From: Haliclystus octoradiatus
Taxonomy: Eukaryota; Cnidaria; Staurozoa; Stauromedusae; Haliclystidae
Direction: 5' to 3'
Length of the DNA: 64,000 nt
NCBI GenBank assembly: GCA_916610825.1
Contig: OU744447.1
Location: 26,982,561-27,046,560, forward strand
The notes below the pieces were generated by a model that had not been told where the DNA came from, did not search any database, and worked only from the letters and a program-made list of their open reading frames with translations. Positions within the stretch are counted from its first letter, which is position 1; every line of letters starts with the position of its first letter. The translations under genes were made by a program, and so were the position numbers. Positions 1-11,473 of this stretch are shown here, in pieces.

Positions 1-1
1 A

Positions 2-120
2 ATGCTTGTAAATAGCTCTTTAGAAATTCCCGATCACTTTGGAATTATGAAATGCATCAAGCATCACAGACTGTTCTTTGGACAAAGAGGCTTCATCATG
101 ATGAATTGCGCATTGTTTCA
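2..120 (+). repeat. Monomer type A (reference copy)
   Basis: 119-bp monomer beginning ATGCTTGTAAATAGCTC. It carries the 14-bp perfect palindrome TTCATCATGATGAA near its end. Two main versions occur: one with CCCGATCAC and GCATCAAGCATCACAG, the other with TCCGGTCAC or TCCGGTAAC and GCATCAAGTATCACAG. A third form begins ATGCTTCTAAATAG and has GCATCAACATCAC, one base shorter. Confidence 0.93.
92..105. repeat. 14-bp perfect palindrome in monomer A
   Basis: TTCATCATGATGAA equals its own reverse complement. Its centre is at monomer position 97.5. It is kept in nearly all A monomers; exceptions seen are the 11-bp deletion copy near 1404, the GGCATCATCATGATG variants (about 42983, 46153, 53338, 60970) and single changes near 61558 and 62252. 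Confidence 0.9.
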
Positions 121-238
121 ATGCTTGTAAATTTCTTCTCTGTAATTTGCTGCTTCTTTGGAATTAGGCAATGTTTAAGCATCGCAAAGTGTTGTTTCGA
201 CAAGGAGGCCTCAATATAGAGAATTGCGCATTGTTTCA
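121..238 (+). repeat. Monomer type B (reference copy)
   Basis: 118-bp monomer recognised by ATGCTTGTAAATTTCTTCTC, GTGTTGTTTCGACAAG and AGGCCTCAATATAGAG. Of the six types it is among the least variable along the window. Regional variants include GTGTTGTTACGAC (26-38 kb), GTTTTTTTCGAC (41-60 kb) and GTTTAGACAAGGAGG (43-57 kb). Confidence 0.93.
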
Positions 239-357
239 ATGCTTGTAATTGGCTTTTCTGTAATTTGTGATTTCTTTGGAATTAAGAAATATTCTAAGCA
301 AGGCAAAGAGCTCTTTCGACAAACTGACCTCTCTATAGAGAATTGCAAATTGTTTCA
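239..357 (+). repeat. Monomer type C (reference copy)
   Basis: 119-bp monomer with GGCTTTTCTGTAATTTG, GAATTAAGAAATATTCTAAG and the 12-bp palindrome TCTCTATAGAGA; it ends GCAAATTG or GCGGATTGTTTCA. It is very similar to D, and this similarity probably explains why C/D is where five-mers lose a monomer. Confidence 0.92.
330..341. repeat. 12-bp perfect palindrome in monomer C
   Basis: TCTCTATAGAGA equals its own reverse complement. Its centre is at monomer position 97.5, the same as the palindrome in A, although the sequence is unrelated. It is present in most C and many D2 monomers; in some five-mers it is broken (CTCTCTATAAAGAA). Confidence 0.9.
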
Positions 358-476
358 ATGCTTGTAAATGGCTTTTCTGTAATTTGCGATTTCTTTGGAA
401 TTGAGGAATATTTTAAGCATGGCAAAGAGCTCTTTCGACATACTGACCTCTCTAGAGAGAATTGGGCACAGTTTTA
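358..476 (+). repeat. Monomer type D (reference copy)
   Basis: 119-bp monomer with GAATTGAGGAATATTTTAAG, GCAAAGAGCTCTTTCGACA and the 12-bp palindrome CTCTCTAGAGAG, ending GGGCACAGTTTTA. In the second lineage of units the centre is TCTCTATAGAGA, as in C, and the end is GGGCACAGATTTA. Confidence 0.92.
448..459. repeat. 12-bp perfect palindrome in monomer D
   Basis: CTCTCTAGAGAG equals its own reverse complement, centred at monomer position 96.5. Variants with GACCACTCTAGAGAG (6.7-15.6 kb) keep the inner CTCTAGAG. Confidence 0.9.
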
Positions 477-594
477 ATCCTTCTAAACAACTATTTTGAA
501 ATTTGCGGTTTCTTGGGAATTGTATAATATTTTAGCATCGCAATGTCTTCTATGGACAAAGGGGTACCTCTATCGTGAATTGCGCATTGCTTCC
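477..594 (+). repeat. Monomer type E (reference copy)
   Basis: 118-bp monomer starting ATCCTTCTAAACAACTATTT. Two clear lineages exist. E1 has TTGTATAATATTTTAGCATC and GGGGTACCTC, so it has a GGTACC hexamer. E2 starts ATCCTTCAAAACAAC and has TATAACTTTATGGCATC and GGGGCTCCTC. The E1/E2 difference is the best tag for super-unit structure. The TATAAT string in E1 is just part of the repeat and is no evidence of a promoter. Confidence 0.92.
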
Positions 595-711
595 ATAATG
601 GAAAATTGCTTTTCTAAATTTGAGGCTTCTTGGGAAATCTGTAATGTTTCAACGTCCTAGAGTGTTCTTTTGACAAATTGGCCTAATCATTATGAATTGG
701 GAATTGTTTCA
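595..711 (+). repeat. Monomer type F (reference copy)
   Basis: 117-bp monomer starting ATAATGGAAAATTGCTTTTC, with GTCCTAGAGTGTTCTTTTGA and CAAATTGGCCTAATCA. It has three length classes. The 117-bp class has GGGAAATCTG and CAACG; the 119-bp class usually has GGGAATTCTG or GGGAATTATG and CAAACG. A short class, found only right of about 43.4 kb, has lost nine bases (ACAAATTGG). Confidence 0.92.
687..695. repeat. Short interrupted dyad in monomer F
   Basis: TCAT-T-ATGA has four-base arms around a single T, centred at monomer position 97. In the other F lineage (AATCAATATGAATT) the arms shrink to three bases. Weak on its own; noted because it falls at the same place as the palindromes of A, C and D. 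Confidence 0.6.
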
Positions 712-3700
712 ATGCTTGTAAATAGCTCTTTAGAAATTCCCGATCACTTTGGAATTATGAAATGCATCAAGCATCACAGACTGTTCTTTGGACAAACAGG
801 CTTCATCATGATGAATTGCGCATTGTTTCAATGCCTGTAAATTTCTTCTCTGTAATTTGCGGCTTCTTTTGAATTAGGAATTGTTTAAGCATCACAAAGT
901 GTTGTTTCGACAAGCAGGCCTCAATATAGAGATTTGCGGGATGTTTCAATGCTTGTAAATGGCTTTTCTGCAATTTGCAATTTCTTTGGAATTGAGGAAT
1001 ATTTTAAGCATGGAAAAGAGCTCTTTCAACAAACTGACCTCTCTATAGAGAATTGGGCAGAGATTTAATCCTTCAAAACAACTATTTTGAAGTTTGCTGT
1101 TTCTTGGGAATTCTATAACTTTATGGCAGCGCAATGTCTTCTGTGGACAAAGGTGCTCCTCTATCGTGAATTGTGCATTACTTCCATGATGGAAAATTGC
1201 TTTTCTAAAATTTGCGTCTTCTTGGGAATTCTGTAATGTTTCAAACGTCCTAGAGAGTTCTTTTGACAAATTGGCCTAATCAATATGAATTGGGAATTGT
1301 TTCAATGCTTCTAAATAGCTCTTTAGAAATTCCTGATCACTTTGGAATTATGAAATGCATCAACATCACAGACTGTTCTTTGGTCAAAGAGGCTTCATCA
1401 TGATTGTTTCAATGCTTGTAAATTTCTTCTCTGTAATTTGCTGCTTCCTTGGAATTAGGGAATGTTTAAGCATCGCAAAGTGTTGTTTCGACAAGCAGGC
1501 CTCAATATAGAGAATTGCGCATTGTTTCAATGCTTGTAAATGGCTTTTCTGTAATTTGAGATTTCTTTGGAATTAATAAATATTCTAAGCAAGGCAAAGA
1601 GTTCTTTCCACAAACTGACCTCTCTATAAAGAATTGGGCTCAGATTTAATCCTTCAAAACAACTATTTTGAAATTTGCTGTTTCTTGGGAATTCTATGAT
1701 TTTATAGCATCGCAAAGTCTTCTATAGACAAAGGGGCTCCTCTATCGTGAATTGCGCATTGCCTCCAAGATGGAAAATTGCTATTCCAAAATTTGCGGCT
1801 TCTTGGGAATTCTGTAATGTTTCAAACGTCCTAGAGTGTTCTTTTGACAAATTGGCCTAATCAATATAAATTGGGAATTGTTTCAATGCTTCTAAATAGC
1901 TCTTTAGAAATTCCCGATCACTTTGGAATTATGAAATGCATCAACATCACAGACTGTTCTTTGGACAAAGAGGCTTCATCATGATGAATTGCGCATTGTT
2001 TCAATGCTTGTAAATTTCTTCTCTGTAATTTGCTGCTTCCTTGGAATTAGGGAATGTTTAAGCATCGCAAAGTGTTGTTTCGACAAGCTGGCCTCAATAT
2101 AGAGAATTGGCATTGTTTCAATGCTTGTAAATGGCTTTTCTGTAATTTGAGATTTCTTTGGAATTAATAAATATTCTAAGCAAGGCAAAGAGTTCTTTCC
2201 ACAAACTGACCTCTCTATAAAGAATTGGGCTCAGATTTAATCCATCAAAACAACTATTTTGAAATTTGCTGTTTCTTTGGAATTCTATAATTTTATAGCA
2301 TCGCAAAGTCTTCTATAGACAAAGGGGCTCCTCTATCGTGAATTGCGCATTGCTTCCAAGATGGAAAATTGCTATTCTAAATTTTGCGGCTTCTTGGGAA
2401 TTCTGTAATGTTTCAAACGTCCTAGAGTGTTCTTTTGACAAATTGGCCTAATCATTATGAATTGGGAATTGTTTCAATGCTTGTAAATAGCTCTTTAGAA
2501 ATTCCCGATCACTTTGGAATTATGAAATGCATCAAGCATCACAGACTGTTCTTTGGACAAACAGGCTTCATCATGATGAATTGCGCATTGTTTCAATGCC
2601 TGTAAATTTCTTCTCTGTAATTTGCGGCTTCTTTTGAATTAGGAATTGTTTAAGCATCGCAAAGTGTTGTTTCGACAAGCAGGCCTCAATATAGAGATTT
2701 GCGGATTGTTTCAATGCTTGTAAATGGCTTTTCTGCAATTTGCAATTTCTTTGGAATTGAGGAATATTTTAAGCATGGCAATGAGCTCTTTCAACAAACT
2801 GACCTCTCTATAGAGAATTGGGCACAGATTTAATCCTTCAAAACAACTATTTTGAAGTTTGCTGTTTCTTGGGAATTCTATAACTTTATGGCAGCGCAAT
2901 GTCTTCTGTGGACAAAGGGGCTCCTCTATCGTGAATTGTGCATTACTTCCATGATGGAAAATTGCTTTTCTAAAATTTGCGTCTTCTTGGGAATTCTGTA
3001 ATGTTTCAAACGTCCTAGAGTGTTCTTTTGACAAATTGGCCTAATCAATATGAATTGGGAATTGTTTCAATGCTTCTAAATAGCTCTTTAGAAATTCCTG
3101 ATCACTTTGGAATTATTAAATGCATCAACATCACAGACTGTTCTTTGGTCAAAGAAGCTTCATCATGATGAATTGCGCATTGTTTCAATGCTTGTAAATT
3201 TCTTCTCTGTAATTTGCTGCTTCCTTGGAATTAGGGAATGTTTAAGCATCGCAAAGTGTTGTTTCGACAAGCAGGCCTCAATATAGAGAATTGCGCATTG
3301 TTTCAATGCTTGTAAATGGCTTTTCTGTAATTTGAGATTTCTTTGGAATTAATAAATATTCTAAGCAAGGCAAAGAGTTCTTTCCACAAACTGACCTCTC
3401 TATAAAGAATTGGGCTCAGATTTAATCCTTCAAAACAACTATTTTGAAATTTGCTGTTTCTTGGGAATTCTATGATTTTATAGCATCGCAAAGTCTTCTA
3501 TAGACAAAGGGGCTCCTCTATCGTGAATTGCGCATTGCCTCCAAGATGGAAAATTGCTATTCTAAAATTTGCGGCTTCTTGGGAATTCTGTAATGTTTCA
3601 AACGTCCTAGAGTGTTCTTTTGACAAATTGGCCTAATCAATATAAATTGGGAATTGTTTCAATGCTTCTAAATAGCTCTTTAGAAATTCCCGATCACTTT

Positions 3701-6028
3701 GGAATTATGAAATGCATCAACATCACAGACTGTTCTTTGGACAAAGAGGCTTCATCATGATGAATTGCGCATTGTTTCAATGCTTGTAAATTTCTTCTCT
3801 GTAATTTGCTGCTTCCTTGGAATTAGGGAATGTTTAAGCATCGCAAAGTGTTGTTTCGACAAGCTGGCCTCAATATAGAGAATTGGCATTGTTTCAATGC
3901 TTGTAAATGGCTTTTCTGTAATTTGAGATTTCTTTGGAATTAATAAATATTCTAAGCAAGGCAAAGAGTTCTTTCCACAAACTGACCTCTCTATAAAGAA
4001 TTGGGCTCAGATTTAATCCATCAAAACAACTATTTTGAAATTTGCTGTTTCTTTGGAATTCTATAATTTTATAGCATCGCAAAGTCTTCTATAGACAAAG
4101 GGGCTCCTCTATCGTGAATTGCGCATTGCTTCCAAGATGGAAAATTGCTATTCTAAATTTTGCGGCTTCTTGGGAATTCTGTAATGTTTCAAACGTCCTA
4201 GAGTGTTCTTTTGACAAATTGGCCTAATCATTATGAATTGGGAATTGTTTCAATGCTTGTAAATAGCTCTTTAGAAATTCCCGATCACTTTGGAATTATG
4301 AAATGCATCAAGCATCACAGACTGTTCTTTGGACAAACAGGCTTCATCATGATGAATTGCGCATTGTTTCAATGCCTGTAAATTTCTTCTCTGTAATTTG
4401 CGGCTTCTTTTGAATTAGGAATTGTTTAAGCATCGCAAAGTGTTGTTTCGACAAGCAGGCCTCAATATAGAGATTTGCGGATTGTTTCAATGCTTGTAAA
4501 TGGCTTTTCTGCAATTTGCAATTTCTTTGGAATTGAGGAATATTTTAAGCATGGCAATGAGCTCTTTCAACAAACTGACCTCTCTATAGAGAATTGGGCA
4601 CAGATTTAATCCTTCAAAACAACTATTTTGAAGTTTGCTGTTTCTTGGGAATTCTATAACTTTATGGCAGCGCAATGTCTTCTGTGGACAAAGGGGCTCC
4701 TCTATCGTGAATTGTGCATTACTTCCATGATGGAAAATTGCTTTTCTAAAATTTGCGTCTTCTTGGGAATTCTGTAATGTTTCAAACGTCCTAGAGTGTT
4801 CTTTTGACAAATTGGCCTAATCAATATGAATTGGGAATTGTTTCAATGCTTCTAAATAGCTCTTTAGAAATTCCTGATCACTTTGGAATTATTAAATGCA
4901 TCAACATCACAGACTGTTCTTTGGTCAAAGAAGCTTCATCATGATGAATTGCGCATTGTTTCAATGCTTGTAAATTTCTTCTCTGTAATTTGCTGCTTCC
5001 TTGGAATTAGGGAATGTTTAAGCATCGCAAAGTGTTGTTTCGACAAGCAGGCCTCAATATAGAGAATTGCGCATTGTTTCAATGCTTGTAAATGGCTTTT
5101 CTGTAATTTGAGATTTCTTTGGAATTAATAAATATTCTAAGCAAGGCAAAGAGTTCTTTCCACAAACTGACCTCTCTATAAAGAATTGGGCTCAGATTTA
5201 ATCCTTCAAAACAACTATTTTGAAATTTGCTGTTTCTTGGGAATTCTATGATTTTATAGCATCGCAAAGTCTTCTATAGACAAAGGGGCTCCTCTATCGT
5301 GAATTGCGCATTGCCTCCAAGATGGAAAATTGCTATTCTAAAATTTGCGGCTTCTTGGGAATTCTGTAATGTTTCAAACGTCCTAGAGTGTTCTTTTGAC
5401 AAATTGGCCTAATCAATATAAATTGGGAATTGTTTCAATGCTTCTAAATAGCTCTTTAGAAATTCCCGATAACTTTGGAATTATGAAATGCATCAACATC
5501 ACAGACTGTTCTTTGGACAAAGAGGCTTCATCATGATGAATTGCGCATTGTTTCAATGCTTGTAAATTTCTTCTCTGTAATTTGCTGCTTCCTTGGAATT
5601 AGGGAATGTTTAAGCATCGCAAAGTGTTGTTTCGACAAGCTGGCCTCAATATAGAGAATTGGCATTGTTTCAATGCTTGTAAATGGCTTTTCTGTAATTT
5701 GAAATTTCTTTGGAATTAATAAATATTCTAAGCAAGGCAAAGAGTTCTTTCCACAAACTGACCTCTCTATAAAGAATTGGGCTCAGATTTAATCCATCAA
5801 AACAACTATTTTGAAATTTGCTGTTTCTTGGGAATTCTATAATTTTATAGCATCGCGAAGTCTTCTATAGACAAAGGGGCTCCTCTATCGTGAATTGCGC
5901 ATTGCTTCCAAGATGGAAAATTGCTATTCTAAATTTTGCGGCTTCTTGGGAATTCTGTAATGTTTCAAACGTCCTAGAGTGTTCTTTTGACAAATTGGAC
6001 TAATCAATATTAATTGGGAATTGTTTCA
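712..6028 (+). repeat. Three tandem copies of a 1,776-bp super-unit (15 monomers)
   Basis: Nine five-mer HOR units start at 712, 1305, 1886, 2477, 3070, 3662, 4253, 4846 and 5438. Every third unit is alike, so the true period is 1,776 bp: 712-2476 (1,765 bp, with an 11-bp deletion), 2477-4252 and 4253-6028. In each copy the first unit is of the type where B has a C-like end (GAGATTTGCGGATTG) followed directly by D. The second and third carry a C-front/D-end hybrid (AATAAATATTCTAAG then GGGCTCAGATTTA). The copies differ by only a few bases until about 5999, where the third copy switches to TTGGACTAATCAATATTAAT. Confidence 0.9.
1399..1410 (+). repeat. Junction of an 11-bp deletion inside monomer A
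   Basis: The A monomer reads CATCATGATTGTTTC, where the sister copies at 3164 and 4940 have GAATTGCGCAT between CATGAT and TGTTTC. The deleted stretch is bordered by the repeated dinucleotide AT. It removes half of the A palindrome and makes this unit 581 bp. Confidence 0.85.
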
Positions 6029-9000
6029 ATGCTTGTAAATAGCTCTTTAGAAATTTCCAGTAACTTTGGAATTATGGAATGCATCAAGTATCACAGACTG
6101 TTCTTTGGACAAACAGGCTTCATCATGATGAATTGCGCATTGTTTCAATGCTTGTAAATTTCTTCTCTGTAATTTGTGGCTTCCTTGGAATTAGGGATTG
6201 TTTAAACATCGCAAAGTGTTGTTTCGACAAGCAGGCCTCAATATAGAGAATTGCGCATTGTTTCAATGCTTGTAAATGGCTTTTCTGTAATTTGAGATTT
6301 CTTTGGAATTAAGAAATATTCTAAACAAGGCAAAGAGCTCTTTCGACAAACTGACCTCTCTATAGAGAATTGCGGATTGTTTCAATGCTTGTAAATGGCT
6401 TTTCTGTAATTTGCAATTTCTTTGGAATTGAGGAATATTTTAAGCATGGCAGAGAGCTCTTTCGACAAACTGACCTCTCTAGAGAAAATTGGGCACAGTT
6501 TTAATCCTTCTAAATAACTATTTTGAAATTTGAGGTTTCTTGGGAATTGTATAATATTTTAGCATCACAATGTCTCCTATGGACAAAGGGGTACCTCTAT
6601 CGTGAATTGGGCATTGCTTCCATAATGGAAAATTGCTTTTCTAAATTTGAGGCTTCTTGGGAAATCTGTAATGTTTCAACGTCCTAGAGTGTTCTTTTGA
6701 CAAATTGGCCTAATCATTATGAATTGGGAATTGTTTCAATGCTTGTAAATAGCTCTTTAGAAATTCCCGATCACTTTGGAATTATGAAATGCATCAAGCA
6801 TCACAGACTGTTCTTTGGACAAAGAGGCTTCATCATGATGAATTGCGCATTGTTTCAATGCTTGTAAATTTCTTCTCTGTAATTTGCTGCTTCCTTGGAA
6901 TTAGGGAATGTTTAAGCATCGCAAAGTGTTGTTTCGACAAGCAGGCATCAGTATAGAGAATTACGAATTGTTTCAATGCTTGTAAACGGCTGTTCTGTCA
7001 TTTGAGATTTCTTTGGAATTGAGGAATATTTTAAGCAAGGCAAAGAGCTCTTTCGACAAACTGACCACTCTAGAGAGAATTGGGCACAGTTTTAATCCTT
7101 CTAAACAACTATTTTGAAATTTGCGGTTTCTTGGGAATTGTATAATATTTTGGCATCGCAATGTCTTCTATGGACAAAGGGGTACCTCTATCGTGAATTG
7201 CACATTGCATAATGTAAAATTGCTTTTCTAAAATTTGAGGCTTCTTGTGAAATCTGTAATGTTTCAACGTCCTAGAGTGTTCTTTTGAGAAATTGGCCTA
7301 ATCATTATGAATTGGGAATTGTTTCAATGCTTGTAAATAGCTCTTTAGAAATTCCCGATCACTTTGGAATTATGAAATGCATCAAGCATCACAGACTATT
7401 CTTTGGACAAAGAGGTTTCATCATGATGAATTGCGCATTGTTTCAATGCTTGTAAATTTCTTCTCTGTAATTTGCTGCTTCCTTGGAATTAGGGAATGTT
7501 TAAGCATCGCAAAGTGTTGTTTCGACAAGCAGGCCTCAATATAGAGAATTGCGCATTGTTTCAATGCTTATAAAGGGCTTTTCTGTAATTTGCAATTTCT
7601 TTGGAATTAAGAAATATTCTAAGCAAGGCAAAGATCTCTTTCGACAAACTGACCTCTCTATAGAGAATTGCGGATTGTTTCAATGCTTGTAAATGGCTTT
7701 TCTGTAATTTGCGATTTCTTTGGAATTGAGGAATATTTTAAGCATGGCAAAGAGCTCTTTCGACAAACTGACCTCTCTAGAGAGAATTGGGCACAGTTTT
7801 AATCCTTCTAAACAACTATTTTGAAATTTGCGGTTTCTTGGGAATTGTATAATATTTAAGCATCGCAATGTCTTCTATGGACAAAAGGATACCTCTATCG
7901 TGAATTGCGCATTGCTTCCATAATGGAAAATTGCTTTTCTTAAATTTGAGGCTTCTTGGGAATTCTGTAATGTTTAAAACGTCCTAGAGTGTTTTTTTGA
8001 CAAATTGGCCTAATCAATATGAATTGGGAATTGTTTCAATGCTTGTGAATAGCTCTTTATAAATTCCCGATCACTTTGGAATTATGAAATGCATCAAGCA
8101 TCACAGACTGTTCTTTGGACAAAGAGGTTTCATCATGATGAATTGCGCATTGTTTCAATGCCTGTAAATTTCTTCTCTCTAATTTGCGGCTTCTTTTGAA
8201 TTAGGAATTGTTTAAGCATCGCAAAGTGTTGTTTCGACAAGCAGACCTCAATATAGAGATTTGCGGATTGTTTCAATGCTTGTAAATGGCTTTTCTGTAA
8301 TTTGCGATTTCTTTGGAATTGAGGAATATTTTAAGCATGGCAAAGAGCTCTTTCGACAAACTGACCTCTCTAGAGAGAATTGGGCACAGTTTTAATCCTT
8401 CTAAACAACTATTTTGAAATTTGAGGTTTCTTGGGAATTGTATAATATTTTAGCATCGCAATGTCTTCTATGGACAAAGGGGTACCTCTATCGTGAATTG
8501 CGCATTGCTTCCATAATGGAAAATTGCTTTTCTAAATTTGAGGCTTCTTGGGAAATCTGTAATGTTTCAACGTGCTAGAGTGTTCTTTTGACAAATTGGC
8601 CTAATCATTATGAATTGGGAATTGTTTCAATGCTTGTAAATATCTCTTTAGAAATTCCCGATCACTTTGGAATTATGAAATGCATCAAGCATCACAGACT
8701 GTTCTTTGGACAAAGAGGCTTCATCATGATGAATTGCGCATTGTTTCAATGCTTGTAAATTTCTTCTCTGTAATTTGCTGCTTCCTTGGAATTAGGGAAT
8801 GTTTAAGCATCGCAAAGTGTTGTTTCGACAAGCAGGCATCAGTATAGAGAATTGCGAATTGTTTCAATGCTTGTAAACGGTTGTTCTGTCATTTGCAATT
8901 TCTTTGGAATTGAGGAATATTTTAAGCAAGGCAAAGAGCTCTTTCGACAAACTGACCACTCTAGAGAGAATTGGGCACAGTTTTAATCCTTCTAAACAAC

Positions 9001-9222
9001 TATTTTGAAATTTGCGGTTTCTTGGGAATTGTATAATATTTTGGCATCGCAATGTCTTTTATGGACAAAGGGGCTCCTCTATCGTGAATTGCGCATTGCT
9101 TCCAAGATGGAAAATTGCTATTCTAAATTTTGCGGCTTCTTGGGAATTCTGTAATGTTTCAAACGTCCTAGAGTGTTCTTTTGACAAATTGGACTAATCA
9201 ATATGAATTGGGAATTGTTTCA
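6029..9222 (+). repeat. 3,194-bp mixed block, copy 1
   Basis: Units start at 6029 (710 bp), 6739 (588), 7327 (712), 8039 (591) and 8630 (593). The first three units and the start of the fourth are repeated 3,194 bp downstream with scattered substitutions. The 588-bp units carry a C/D hybrid with GTAAACGGCTGTTCTGTCA and an E/F junction that has lost TTCC (GCACATTGCATAATG). Confidence 0.85.
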
Positions 9223-11473
9223 ATGCTTGTAAATAGCTCTTTAGAAGTTTCCGGTAACTTTGGAATTATGGAATGCATCAAGTATCACAGACTGTTCTTT
9301 GGACAAACAGGCTTCATCATGATGAATTGCGCATTGTTTCAATGCTTGTAAATTTCTTCTCTGTAATTTGTGGCTTCCTTGGAATTAGGGATTGTTTAAA
9401 CATCGCAAAGTGTTGTTTCGACAAGCAGGCCTCAATATAGAGAATTGCGCATTGTTTCAATGCTTGTAAATGGCTTTTCTGTAATTTGAGATTTCTTTGG
9501 AATTAAGAAATATTCTAAACAAGGCAAAGAGCTCTTTCGACAAACTGACCTCTCTATAGAGAATTGCGGATTGTTTCAATGCTTGTAAATGGCTTTTCTG
9601 TAATTTGCGATTTCTTTGGAATTGAGGAATATTTTAAGCATGGCAAAGAGCTCTTTCGACAAACTGACCTCTCTAGAGAGAATTGGGCACAGTTTTAATC
9701 CTTCTAAATAACTATTTTGAAATTTGAGGTTTCTTGGGAATTGTATAATATTTTAGCATCGCAATGTCTTCTATGGACAAAGGGGTACCTCTATCGTGAA
9801 TTGCGCATTGCTTCCATAATGGAAAATTGCTTTTCTAAATTTGAGGCTTCTTGGGAAATCTGTAATGTTTCAACGTCCTAGAGTGTTCTTTTGACAAATT
9901 GGCCTAATCATTATGAATTGGAAATTGTTTCAATGCTTGTAAATAGCTCTTTAGAAATTCCCGATCACTTTGGAATTATGAAATGCATCAAGCATCACAG
10001 ACTGTTCTTTGGACAAAGAGGCTTCATCATGATGAATTGCGCATTGTTTCAATTCTTGTAAATTTCTTCTCTGTAATTTGCTGCTTCCTTGGAATTAGGG
10101 AATGTTTAAGCATCGCAAAGCGTTGTTTCGACAAGCAGGCATCAGTATAGAGAATTGCGAATTGTTTCAATGCTTGTAAACGGCTGTTCTGTCATTTGCG
10201 ATTTCTTTGGAATTGAGGAATATTTTAAGCAAGGCAAAGAGCTCTTTCGACAAACTGACCACTCTAGAGAGAATTGGGCACAGTTTTAATCCTTCTAGAC
10301 AACTATTTTGAAATTTGCGGTTTCTTGGGAATTGTATAATATTTTGGCATCGCAATGTCTTCTATGGACAAAGGGGTACCTCTATCGTGAATTGCACATT
10401 GCATAATGTAAAATTGCTTTTCTAAAATTTGAGGCTTCTTGTGAAATCTGTAATGTTTCAACGTCCTAGAGTGTTCTTTTGAGAAATTGGCCTAATCATT
10501 ATGAATTGGGAATTGTTTCATTGCTTATAAATAGCTCTTTAGAAATTCCCGATCACTTTGGAATTATGAAATGCATCAAGCATCACAGACTGTTCTTTGG
10601 ACAAAGAGGTTTCATCATGATGAATTGCGCATTGTTTCAATGCTTGTAAATTTCTTCTCTGTAATTTGCTGCTTCCTTGGAATTAGGGAATGTTTAAGCA
10701 TCGCAAAGTGTTGTTTCGACAAGCAGGCCTCAATATAGAGAATTGAGCATTGTTTCAATGCTTATAAAGGGCTTTTCTGTACTTTGCAATTTCTTTGGAA
10801 TTAAGAAATATTCTAAGCAAGGCAAAGAGCTCTTTCGACAAACTGACCTCTCTATAGAGAATTGCGGATTGTTTCAATGCTTGTAAATGACTTTTCTGTA
10901 ATTTTTCGATTTCTTTGGAATTGAGGAATATTTTAAGCATGGCAAAGAGCTCTTTCGACAAACTGACCTCTCTAGAGAGAATTGGGCACAGTTTTAATCC
11001 TTCTAAACAACTATTTTGAAATTTGCGGTTTCTTGGGAATTGTATAATATTTTAGCATCGCAATGTCTTCTATGGACAAAAGGATACCTCTATCGTGAAT
11101 TGCGCATTGCTTCCATAATGGAAAATTGTTTTTATAAAATTTGATGCTTCTTGGGAATTCTGTAATGTTTCAAACGTCCTAGAGTGTTTTTTTGACAAAT
11201 TGGCCTAATCAATATGAATTGGGAATTGTTTCAATGCTTGTGAATAGCTCTTTATAAATTCCCGATCACTTTGGAATTATGAAATGCATCAAGCATCACA
11301 GACTATTCTTTGGACAAAGAGGTTTCATCATGATGAATTGCGAATTGTTTCAATGCCTGTAAATTTCTTCTCTGTAATTTGCGGCTTCGTTTGAATTAGG
11401 AATTGTTTAAGCATCGCAAAGTGTTGTTTCGACAAGCAGACCTCAATATAGAGATTTGCGGATTGTTTCAATG
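9223..11473 (+). repeat. 3,194-bp mixed block, partial copy 2
   Basis: Units at 9223 (710 bp), 9933 (588) and 10521 (713) match those at 6029, 6739 and 7327. Agreement continues into the unit at 11234 as far as about 11473, where the first copy goes on with GGCTTTTCTGTAATTTGCG and this one with GGCTTTTCTGCAATTTGCA. Substitutions are more frequent than between the duplicates further right, so this duplication is older. Confidence 0.8.

Larger units (their letters stand above)
2..711 (+). repeat. Canonical six-monomer HOR unit (710 bp)
   Basis: This first complete unit serves as the reference. It contains A (119 bp), B (118), C (119), D (119), E (118) and F (117). The same order is found throughout the window. 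Later six-mers are mostly 712 bp because F there is 119 bp: it has an extra A after the TTTCTAAA stretch and reads CAAACG instead of CAACG. Confidence 0.95.

Noticed and set aside
429-450. CENP-B box-like site in C and D (TTCGACAAACTGACC)
   Set aside because: It shares TTCGNNNNA with the CENP-B box, but the CGGG part is absent in all monomer types. The match is too short to claim a binding site.
521-534. TATAAT-like string in E1 (TTGTATAATATTTTAG) as a promoter
   Set aside because: It is part of a repeated AT-rich monomer, has no gene downstream and is replaced by other bases in E2 units.
563-568. GGTACC hexamer once per E1 unit as a functional site
   Set aside because: A six-base palindrome kept only in the E1 lineage; it is a useful lineage marker but not evidence of function.
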